NCBI GenBank assembly: GCA_945833895.1
Contig: CAMAGQ010000011.1
Span: 1 to 22,405, forward strand
Reading direction: 5' to 3'
DNA: 22,405 bases
Source of the DNA: an uncultured bacterium
GTDB taxonomy: Bacteria; Cyanobacteriota; Vampirovibrionia; Gastranaerophilales; Gastranaerophilaceae
Position numbers and translations under genes: made by a program. Positions 6,709 through 12,255 of the stretch are shown piece by piece. Numbering within the stretch: the first letter of the stretch is position 1; every line of letters starts with the position of its first letter. Below the pieces are notes generated by a model. That model had not been told where the DNA came from, made no database searches, and worked only from the letters and a program-made list of their open reading frames with translations.

Positions 6709-7833
6709 TTAAACACACGCTGCTGATTTTGATTTTTCAATGCAAGAAATCAACGTTTGAGCAACTGTATCTTGTTCTTCTTTAGTTAACTCAGGGAACA
6801 TCGGAAGTGAAATAACAACTTCTGTATTACGTTCAGTGATTGGTAATGAGCCTTTGCCCATACCAAGCCAAGCATTAACTTTTTGGAAGTGCAGCGGAAT
6901 AGGATAATACAACATTGCACCAATTCCGTTTTCGCCCAACATCTTGTGAACAGCATCTCTGTTAGGGATTTTTACTGTGTATTGGTGATATACGCAGTAA
7001 GTGTCATCTAGTTCAACCGGAGTTTGGATATCTGAGCAATTTGCAAATAATTTGTTATAATATGCGGCATGCTCTCTTCTTTGAGTATTCCATTCATCGA
7101 TATGTTTTGCTTTTACTCTCAAAATTGCTGCCTGAATTTCGTCAAGACGGCTGTTTACACCGAGTTCATCGTTATGATAACGAACCATAGAACCGTGGTT
7201 TCTAAGAGCAATCAATCTGTCTCTTAATTTTTCATCATTAACTGTGCAAAGTCCGCCGTCACCCATTGTGCCAAGGTTTTTAGTCGGATAGAAACTGTAA
7301 CATCCGATATCGCCGAATGTTCCGACTCTTTTGCCTTTGTATGATGAACCGATAGCCTGACAGCAATCTTCAACAACTTTCAAGTTGTGTTTCTTAGCAA
7401 TAGCCATTATTGCATCCATATCACAAGGTTGACCGTACAAGTGAACAGGAATAATAGCCTTTGTTCTCGGTGTAATTGCTTCTTCAATTTTCTTAGGGTC
7501 AATATTGAAGGTGTTTTCATCAATATCAACAAAAACAGGTTTTGCGTTAACCATACCGATTGCTTCCGCTGTTGCAACAAAAGTGAATGCTGTTGTGATA
7601 ACTTCGTCGCCTTCGCCGATGTCTAATGCTCTTAATGCAATGTGAAGTGCATCAGTACCGGAGTTTAAAGCTACTGTGTATTTACATCCGATGTAACTTG
7701 CAAGTTCGCTTTCCAATGCCTTTACGTTAGGACCTAAAATATAGCATCCTGAACGCATAACCTCACATACGGCTTTTTCAGCCTCTTCGCCAATTTGTGC
7801 GTATTGACGTTTTGAATCAAAAATAGGAATCAT
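6709..7833 (-). CDS. DegT/DnrJ/EryC1-family nucleotide-sugar aminotransferase
   Basis: This PLP enzyme is expected to transfer an amino group to a keto-sugar nucleotide for surface glycan or glycoprotein synthesis. The 374 aa cover the whole family: SGCYILGPNVKALE near the N terminus, ALNSGTDALHIALRALDIGEGDEVI, the cofactor-contacting EDCCQAIGSSYKG (D156), the PLP lysine K185 in SFYPTKNLGTMGDGG, then HGS...Y and NSRLDEIQAAILRVKLK-like helix sequence. The start has AAAGGAGA five bases upstream. It stands alone with no sugar epimerase or transferase beside it, so the exact sugar cannot be named; WecE/FdtB/WbpE-like roles are all possible. Confidence 0.88.
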   Translation of the reverse strand: MIPIFDSKRQYAQIGEEAEKAVCEVMRSGCYILGPNVKALESELASYIGCKYTVALNSGTDALHIALRALDIGEGDEVITTAFTFVATAEAIGMVNAKPVFVDIDENTFNIDPKKIEEAITPRTKAIIPVHLYGQPCDMDAIMAIAKKHNLKVVEDCCQAIGSSYKGKRVGTFGDIGCYSFYPTKNLGTMGDGGLCTVNDEKLRDRLIALRNHGSMVRYHNDELGVNSRLDEIQAAILRVKAKHIDEWNTQRREHAAYYNKLFANCSDIQTPVELDDTYCVYHQYTVKIPNRDAVHKMLGENGIGAMLYYPIPLHFQKVNAWLGMGKGSLPITERNTEVVISLPMFPELTKEEQDTVAQTLISCIEKSKSAACV

Positions 7834-7871
7834 TTTTATCTCCTTTGCTTACTACCAAACCTCATGTGTTT

Positions 7872-7900
7872 ATTATACCATAGCTTTTTCTATCTTTACA
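7872..7900 (-). promoter_or_regulatory. Extended -10 promoter of the aminotransferase gene
   Basis: On the minus strand TGGTATAAT (TATAAT at 7877-7872) is an extended -10. A weak -35 (TGTAAA at 7900-7895) is 17 bases away. Confidence 0.6.
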
Positions 7901-7979
7901 TAAATTTTATATTAGAGTTACAAAGTGTTTCAAGGTTTGTAAAAATATTTATTGTACAAAATACACTACTCTTGATTTT

Positions 7980-7985
7980 TATAAT
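7980..7985 (+). promoter_or_regulatory. -10 box of the leader transcript
   Basis: A perfect TATAAT in an AT-rich stretch lies about 64 bases before the 16-codon ORF. A clear -35 is not seen. Confidence 0.4.
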
Positions 7986-8048
7986 GATTTATGTTATTGT
8001 CGACTCGTAAACCTATTTACAGATTAAATCAAAAAGGAAAATTCACAA

Positions 8049-8099
8049 ATGTGTAATCAAAACCGACGTAGCAGATATAGTTTGAAAGGCTTGTTTTAA
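8049..8099 (+). CDS. Putative 16-aa leader peptide in a structured 5' leader
   Basis: The ORF encodes MCNQNRRSRYSLKGLF. AAAAAGGA lies at 8031-8038, ten bases before the ATG. Three of four residues at 6-9 are Arg (R-R-S-R), written with three different Arg codons. The stop codon lies within RNA that can pair with a downstream terminator arm, the usual layout of attenuation leaders. The +X+ pattern (R-S-R) resembles nascent-peptide arrest motifs known for macrolide-induced stalling, but that link is inference. Confidence 0.5.
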   Translation: MCNQNRRSRYSLKGLF

Positions 8100-8166
8100 A
8101 CAGGTAATCTGTCGTGTCGGGATAAAAGTTTAAACAAGACCTTTTCAAACGGGGGTCTTGTTTTTT
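8063..8166 (+). ncRNA. Attenuator-like RNA region with competing hairpins
   Basis: Three structures compete. First, 8063-8076 pairs with 8107-8120 (CCGAC... against ...GTCGG, some G-U), with an inner stem 8080-8087/8094-8101. Second, 8080-8101 is a near-perfect inverted repeat of 8128-8150 (two small bulges). Third, an intrinsic terminator forms from 8132-8141 and 8154-8163, followed by Ts. The second structure hides the 5' arm of the terminator. A small stable RNA of about 175 nt (7992-8166) is an alternative reading. Confidence 0.6.
8132..8166 (+). terminator. Intrinsic terminator of the leader RNA
   Basis: A 10-bp stem (AAACAAGACC against GGTCTTGTTT) has a 12-nt loop and runs directly into Ts (8161-8166). 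Confidence 0.75.
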
Positions 8167-8249
8167 ATGTAACAAATTATGAAAAAGTTTTCATAAAATA
8201 GCAATTAATACAATTCAGTATTTTTAGAATGAAAGTGAAGGTTAAACTA

Positions 8250-8336
8250 ATGAAACATAGAAATATTCGACGAAACTCAACTATAAAGGCGAATGCTCCA
8301 ATCGTGAAATTAATGAATTTAATTTGGGGCTTGTAA
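8250..8336 (+). CDS. Possible 28-aa small ORF
   Basis: The ORF starts MKHRNIRRNSTIKANAP and ends in hydrophobic LMNLIWGL. A GAAGGT about seven bases upstream is a weak RBS. Like the 16-aa ORF it is Arg/Asn-rich early on (NIRRNS against NRRSR). It lies between the attenuator and the 434-aa gene. It may be a second leader peptide or a small membrane-active peptide, or chance. Region 8167-8414 otherwise holds no gene. Confidence 0.3.
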   Translation: MKHRNIRRNSTIKANAPIVKLMNLIWGL

Positions 8337-8344
8337 TACACAAG

Positions 8345-8372
8345 TTGAGCGGGAAAGTATTGCGGTTATATA
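8345..8372 (+). promoter_or_regulatory. Putative promoter of the 434-aa membrane protein gene
   Basis: TTGAGC, a 16-nt spacer and TATATA (8367-8372). The short leader contains an 8-bp stem (8357-8364 with 8386-8393) and the palindrome TCCTATAGGA (8396-8405) just before the RBS. Confidence 0.35.
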
Positions 8373-8414
8373 GAAAGGATAATTTCGTAATACATTCCTA
8401 TAGGATAAGGAAAA

Positions 8415-9719
8415 ATGATACCAAATATATTAAGTAATCAAACAGTTAGTACAATTTACTCTACATTAGGAAATAACAGTTCAAAAGTTCCGTTAGCAAT
8501 AAAAGATATTGCCAACAGTTGCGGATTAACCGCGGCATCATATTTATCAGGGGATAAGGCAGAAGGAAAAGACAGATTTATTGATGAATTCGGCACACAG
8601 GCAATTTGGCTCTGGGGAATTCCTGCATATAAGACAATTCTTGATTTTATTATGTATAAGCCAGCAAAAATTGATCCGAAAGTCGATGTCAGAATATTTA
8701 AAAACCCTGAAATTGTCAAAGCGGCTAAAGAATTTGCACCGACTCCTGAAATCATGAAAAATATTGAGCATGCTTTTGCAAATCAAAAACTTGCAAAAGG
8801 TTTAACAATTGCGAAATTTGCGATTTCTACGGTAATGACTGCGGGAACTTATTTAGGTTTAACCAAATTCAGACACAATTATACAGAAAAACAAATTCAA
8901 AAAGATTACTTTGAAAAACAATCGTTAAGAAACAGTTTAAAATCTTCACAAGTTCCGTTCTCCGCTGCATTTGCAGACGTTCACCCGAATAAGAAGAAAG
9001 ATAATAACGTAACATTCACAGGCGGATTACAGAACTTTATATATGATCCGGTTAAAAATCTTATGATTGTTGATGCTTCAATTACCGGAGAAAGACTTAC
9101 CCACGCAAAAAATCCTCAGGATTTCTTCGGCTACGTTATTAAAGAAGGCAGTTTCTGGGCATTTATGTACTTTGCTCAGGATTGGATTGCTTCTGCATTT
9201 GAAAGAAATGCTGACAAGAAAGGTACTTCTATTGACCTTGACGCAAGAGTAATATTCGGAAAAGATTTGAAAAAATCATTCAAAGACGGTTCTATCAAAA
9301 AACATATCGAAGCATTTAAAGCCGCAGATGTTTCTGATGCAGAAATTTACAGATTTGCAGTAAAACCTGATAACAAAAACCTCGTTATTGACTTTGCTAA
9401 AAAATCCGACATTATTGAACTTCTCAAAGGCTCTGAAAAAGTTGATACAAGAAGATATATAGACCTTAAAAAACTAAGAGGGGTCAGCGAAAAACTTGAA
9501 AAACTTCTTAACCAGTACGAAAACTCAGGCAAATCTGTTGATGAATTTTTCCATGCCGTAAGAAAACTTAAAAAATCTGCAGTATTGAAAAATATTGGAG
9601 CATGTATCGGAGCGTTAGGAATTCTGGCACCGGGAATTATGCTTTTAACAAGAAAGTTTGGCGACAATTCGGATTATCAGGTGAGAAAAGATATTGAGAA
9701 AAAATTAGCCCAGCAGTAA
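8415..9719 (+). CDS. Membrane-associated protein of unknown function (434 aa)
   Basis: I do not recognise the family. Hydrophobic segments appear at about 62-80 (QAIWLWGIPAYKTILDFIM), 130-150 (TIAKFAISTVMTAGTYLGL), 243-262 (GSFWAFMYFAQDWIASAF) and 393-414 (NIGACIGALGILAPGIMLL), separated by Lys-rich polar regions. There is no N-terminal signal peptide. The middle contains NNVTFTGG (197-204) after a Lys/Asp-rich stretch. The C terminus is a charged helix. An AAGGA lies five bases before the ATG. It sits downstream of a leader with attenuator-like structure, although a separate nearer promoter is also possible. Rubredoxin follows 81 bp later with its own promoter. Confidence 0.7.
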   Translation: MIPNILSNQTVSTIYSTLGNNSSKVPLAIKDIANSCGLTAASYLSGDKAEGKDRFIDEFGTQAIWLWGIPAYKTILDFIMYKPAKIDPKVDVRIFKNPEIVKAAKEFAPTPEIMKNIEHAFANQKLAKGLTIAKFAISTVMTAGTYLGLTKFRHNYTEKQIQKDYFEKQSLRNSLKSSQVPFSAAFADVHPNKKKDNNVTFTGGLQNFIYDPVKNLMIVDASITGERLTHAKNPQDFFGYVIKEGSFWAFMYFAQDWIASAFERNADKKGTSIDLDARVIFGKDLKKSFKDGSIKKHIEAFKAADVSDAEIYRFAVKPDNKNLVIDFAKKSDIIELLKGSEKVDTRRYIDLKKLRGVSEKLEKLLNQYENSGKSVDEFFHAVRKLKKSAVLKNIGACIGALGILAPGIMLLTRKFGDNSDYQVRKDIEKKLAQQ

Positions 9720-9732
9720 ACTCGGTATGATA

Positions 9733-9760
9733 TTGACAAACTCTTATAATCAGATAGAAT
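9733..9760 (+). promoter_or_regulatory. Rubredoxin promoter
   Basis: A perfect TTGACA (9733-9738), a 16-nt spacer and TAGAAT (9755-9760). It lies 40 bases before the start codon. Confidence 0.65.
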
Positions 9761-9800
9761 TGTAATGGTATTAACATAAGCAGAGAAAGGAAATATACTT

Positions 9801-9941
9801 ATGGAAAAATGGGTTTGTACAGTATGCGGATATGTTTATGATCCGGCAGAAAATGACGGTGTAAGTTTTGAAGATTTACCTGAAGATTATGTATGTCCGC
9901 TTTGTTCGGTTGGCAAAGACCAATTTGAAAAAGAAGACTAA
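9801..9941 (+). CDS. Rubredoxin
   Basis: This is a 46-aa iron-sulfur electron carrier. The Fe(Cys)4 site comes from C6 and C9 (CTVCGY) and C32 and C35 (CPLC). YVYDPAENDG and FEDLPEDY are typical. It is shorter at both ends than the common 52-54 aa form, and the usual glycine after the second CPxC is Ser36. It probably passes electrons in oxygen or peroxide detoxification, or another anaerobic redox route; no partner gene is adjacent. AAAGGA at 9786-9791 is nine bases before the ATG. Confidence 0.92.
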   Translation: MEKWVCTVCGYVYDPAENDGVSFEDLPEDYVCPLCSVGKDQFEKED

Positions 9942-9984
9942 TTTTAAGGTAGTAGTTTCAATACGTTAAGCGTTATTGGGGGTA

Positions 9985-9993
9985 GGGGTAAAT
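9985..9993. repeat. GGGGTAAAT motif next to type A repeat
   Basis: The same 9-mer occurs at 5334, 5684 and (sharing a G) 5420, always within these repeat clusters, so it is probably part of the elements. Confidence 0.4.
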
Positions 9994-10020
9994 ATTTTTG
10001 TGAGAACTTGTAAAGGTTTC

Positions 10021-10141
10021 GTCATTCTGAGCAGAATATTTTTAAATTGGTCTGTAATTTATACAAAGTGCGAAGAATCCTGAACGACTTTGCTTGTCAG
10101 GGGTTCTTCGGGCAATAAAAAATAGTCGCCCTCAGAATGAC
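10021..10141. repeat. Type A palindromic repeat, copy 2 (intact, 121 bp)
   Basis: It has perfect 11-bp terminal inverted repeats, GTCATTCTGAG (10021-10031) and CTCAGAATGAC (10131-10141). The inner arms GAAGAATCCTGAAC and TTCTTCGGG partly pair, giving a long imperfect palindrome. There is no ORF. It serves as the uninterrupted reference for copy 1. Confidence 0.8.
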
Positions 10142-10149
10142 AATGCTTC

Positions 10150-10219
10150 AAACCCTCTCCCGAATTTCTAAATTCACTACCGTTCATTAAGAAATTCTGC
10201 CCTCCCCCAAGGTGGGAGG
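10150..10219. repeat. Type B repeat, copy 2 (70 bp)
   Basis: It matches 5558-5627 at 69 of 70 positions. Here it lies just after type A rather than inside it. Confidence 0.85.
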
Positions 10220-10233
10220 GCAGTTGTCTTATT

Positions 10234-10252
10234 CCCTCCCTTTCTGAGGGTG
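10234..10252. repeat. Short pyrimidine/purine hairpin (type C-like)
   Basis: CCCTCCC is followed by a short loop and GAGGGTGGG, giving a weak stem. It probably belongs to the same repeat family as 5355 and 22057. Confidence 0.4.
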
Positions 10253-10302
10253 GGTGCTAATTAATGTTTTAACGAATTATGTAACATATATAAAATATAA
10301 AC

Positions 10303-10336
10303 CCATATTATTACATTAACCTTTGTAACAATATGG
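10303..10336. promoter_or_regulatory. Inverted repeat containing GTAACAAT
   Basis: CCATATTATTAC (10303-10314) pairs with GTAACAATATGG (10325-10336) at 11 of 12 positions across a 10-nt loop, about 90 bases before the secreted-protein gene. It could be an operator or an RNA hairpin. The AT-rich 10337-10426 holds only the RBS region. Confidence 0.4.
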
Positions 10337-10426
10337 ATTATTTTTAACAAATATTTTTTACTTTGTTTTTTTATATAAATATACCGGATTTTAATTAGGG
10401 GAAATATCGGGGAAAGAAAGGTGAAA

Positions 10427-10711
10427 ATGAAATACAGAAATTTATTTCTTGCAATGTTGCTTTTTTGTTTTTTAGGGGTAAATTTACCTGCGTTCGGGCA
10501 GAATAATTGGGTTTTCGGAAATCAGCCGCAGTCAACATACAGTTATAACCCGTCAGACATGACAATACAGTATTATCCTCCTGAATTAGGTGTTGATACA
10601 AGGGCAAGATACAAGACTGCACCGACATTTCACGGTGTTCCGTCAAGAATAGAACCAAATGAGCAGCCAAATCCGTTACGTGATGAATTAGAAAAAACAG
10701 ATTACGTATAA
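10427..10711 (+). CDS. Small secreted protein of unknown function
   Basis: The 94-aa product has a clear Sec signal peptide: MKYRN, a hydrophobic core (LFLAMLLFCFLGVNL) and a likely cut after PAFG (residue ~23). The mature part of about 70 aa is rich in Pro, Asn, Tyr and Gln (NPSDMTIQYYPPELG) with no known motif. The ATG at 10427 is preferred over the in-frame GTG at 10421, because the AGAAAGG Shine-Dalgarno at 10415-10421 includes that G. It probably acts outside the cytoplasmic membrane. Confidence 0.7.
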   Translation: MKYRNLFLAMLLFCFLGVNLPAFGQNNWVFGNQPQSTYSYNPSDMTIQYYPPELGVDTRARYKTAPTFHGVPSRIEPNEQPNPLRDELEKTDYV

Positions 10712-10766
10712 ATAAATTTCGCAAAATTTTTCAGTGGTTTTGTCGGTTTGGTTGTTGAATTATTTA

Positions 10767-10772
10767 TATAAT
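10767..10772 (+). promoter_or_regulatory. -10 box before the metalloprotease-like gene
   Basis: A perfect TATAAT ends 17 bases before the ATG at 10790, leaving a leader of only about 10 nt. No good -35 or Shine-Dalgarno is seen. Confidence 0.4.
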
Positions 10773-10789
10773 CTCTGTATATTTGAGTT

Positions 10790-11614
10790 ATGGCTTTGGA
10801 AAAAGAGTTAATCAAATATTACAGAAGTTTGGGACTGGAAATTCACACTTCGACAAAAGCAAGGGGTCATCAGGGTTTCTATGTAAGAAACAGGATTGAT
10901 GTTTCAAAAAATATTGCACCGGAGCGTGTTGTGCCGACGCTTTTACATGAATTTGCTCATTATATCCACTCAAAACTTGAACCGCAAATGCCCGTTACAG
11001 GCGGGTCGCTGGGGGTTGTCTTTGATGTGAAATCTGGTATTGATGAGTATGAAAAAGAGTTATTGCAAGTTACAAAACTTGTAGACAGGCATGCCAAATT
11101 TGAGGTCTTGAATTTACACAAAGTTTCCGTAAAATCCAAAATTTTAGAATGTGAAAAAGTTATTAAACAAAAATATCCGAAATTTTTACGCTCAAAGAAA
11201 TTCAAAGAATTTGACAGGTTTATAAAAAAATCCGAGGCAAGGTATTTATTAAAATATGACAGGGTAAAACTTCTGTCAGGATGGTTGTTTAAGAAAACTC
11301 GAATTATCTCAATTGACAGTATTGAACGTGATTTTCAGGATATGCCGAAAGAATTTTGTGCTTATATACGGTTAAAATCATATCAAAGGCGGCAGGCTAG
11401 AATTTCGGGGAAAATTAATCGATTGAAAAAGTATTATTCAAAACCTGCGGAGTTGTTTGCAAGATTTGTAGAGGGGCTGTACTTATGCCCTCTACAGGTA
11501 CAAAAAACAGCCCCTCTATCTTGTTATCGTTTTTATAAACTTTTATCCGAAGGTTACTATATGGAATTAACCGGGGTATTTCAGATTTTACAGTCCCATA
11601 ACCTTGTAGAATAA
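10790..11614 (+). CDS. HExxH zinc-metallopeptidase-like protein
   Basis: The 274-aa protein has HEFAHYIH at 53-60, the classic zincin motif with zinc ligands H53 and H57 and catalytic E54. A probable third ligand is E221 in SKPAELFARFVEG. The middle (about 85-215) is Lys-rich and helical. There is no signal peptide, so a cytoplasmic role is likely. It may be a relative of IrrE/ImmA- or SprT-type peptidases, but I cannot place it in a named family. The last 27 bp overlap the convergent zinc-ribbon gene. The coding sequence contains a strong inverted repeat at 11470-11517. Confidence 0.65.
   Translation: MALEKELIKYYRSLGLEIHTSTKARGHQGFYVRNRIDVSKNIAPERVVPTLLHEFAHYIHSKLEPQMPVTGGSLGVVFDVKSGIDEYEKELLQVTKLVDRHAKFEVLNLHKVSVKSKILECEKVIKQKYPKFLRSKKFKEFDRFIKKSEARYLLKYDRVKLLSGWLFKKTRIISIDSIERDFQDMPKEFCAYIRLKSYQRRQARISGKINRLKKYYSKPAELFARFVEGLYLCPLQVQKTAPLSCYRFYKLLSEGYYMELTGVFQILQSHNLVE
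11470..11517. repeat. Inverted repeat within a coding region
   Basis: AGAGGGGCTGT (11470-11480) pairs perfectly with ACAGCCCCTCT (11507-11517). A rival stem is GTAGAGGG (11468-11475) with CCCTCTAC (11488-11495). Confidence 0.7.
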
Positions 11615-12103
11615 TTTTTGTGCCAAGTCACGTTTTTGAACCGCTTCGGCATTTTTTCTGTCGAGTTCTGAAAGTTCTGTACCTACGGTATTATATACAT
11701 ATTTCAAAACGTCTGCACTGCGTTCTTCATTGTTAGCGTATTCTGCTCTGATTTTTTGTAATTCTTCGTTATCAAGGAATTTGCCACCGCAAACATAACA
11801 ATCATCAACTTCAATTCTTTGGTGAATGCTTGTGCTGTTTTTAACCATTTTGGCTCCGCAATTAGGACAAATTCTTTCTTTTGTAGTGTCAACTGATTCA
11901 AATTTTGTTTTGTCGATTTTTTCAAGAATTTTAGAAATATCTTCGTGCTGTTCGTCGAAGTTATCGAACTCTCTGTTATCAAAATAAATTCCGCCGCAGC
12001 CTTGTGTACAAATATCAAGATTTATGCCTTGAGATGGAATGAAAATTTTTTCCATCGGTTTTCCGCAAGCCGGACAAGTTAACGTTTTAAGAGTATCTGC
12101 CAT
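11588..12103 (-). CDS. Double zinc-ribbon (zf-TFIIB-type) protein
   Basis: The 171-aa protein holds two related zinc ribbons. The first (residues ~9-46) has CPACGKPM ... CTQGCGGIYFDNREF, the second (~78-115) CPNCGAKM ... CYVCGGKFLDNEEL. This CPxC ... CxxCGGxxxDxxEL pattern is the zf-TFIIB type seen in many uncharacterised bacterial proteins. A charged C-terminal helix follows (EERSADVLKYVYN... AEAVQKRDLAQKLF). It probably binds zinc and a protein or nucleic-acid partner; function is not known. An AAAGG lies ten bases before the ATG. It is convergent with, and overlaps by 27 bp, the metallopeptidase-like gene. Confidence 0.75.
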   Translation of the reverse strand: MADTLKTLTCPACGKPMEKIFIPSQGINLDICTQGCGGIYFDNREFDNFDEQHEDISKILEKIDKTKFESVDTTKERICPNCGAKMVKNSTSIHQRIEVDDCYVCGGKFLDNEELQKIRAEYANNEERSADVLKYVYNTVGTELSELDRKNAEAVQKRDLAQKLFYKVMGL

Positions 12104-12130
12104 GATGAATATACCTTTCTTTTTTAGTGT

Positions 12131-12150
12131 TACTTACCAGTAAGTATAGC
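12131..12150 (-). promoter_or_regulatory. Extended -10 promoter overlapped by an operator-like palindrome
   Basis: TACTTACCAGTAAGTA (12131-12146) is a perfect 7-2-7 palindrome. It overlaps TGCTATACT (12151-12143, minus strand), an extended -10 for the zinc-ribbon gene. A repressor bound here would block that promoter; TetR-like sites have such a form, but the regulator is unknown. Confidence 0.5.
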
Positions 12151-12238
12151 ATTTATGGCGGTTTTATCATCATCTGATTATATTATTTTCTGTTAAGAAG
12201 GTAAAAAACTTTGAAATATTTTGAAAACTGATGTAGAA

Positions 12239-12244
12239 TATAAT
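12239..12244 (+). promoter_or_regulatory. -10 box of the HD-GYP operon
   Basis: A perfect TATAAT lies 11 bases before the ATG at 12256, giving a leader of about 5 nt at most. TTGAAA boxes upstream (12211, 12221) are not ideally spaced. Confidence 0.4.
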
Positions 12245-12255
12245 AAAGGTATAAA

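Noticed and set aside
7992..8166. 6S RNA, SRP RNA or tmRNA in the leader region
   Set aside because: The length is near that of 6S RNA, but the 5' and 3' ends do not pair, the structure ends in an intrinsic terminator, and no SRP or tmRNA signature is visible.
11470..11517. A mobile element inserted into the metalloprotease-like gene
   Set aside because: The encoded protein runs through smoothly without an obvious extra block, and the frame is kept; insertion cannot be claimed from this sequence alone.
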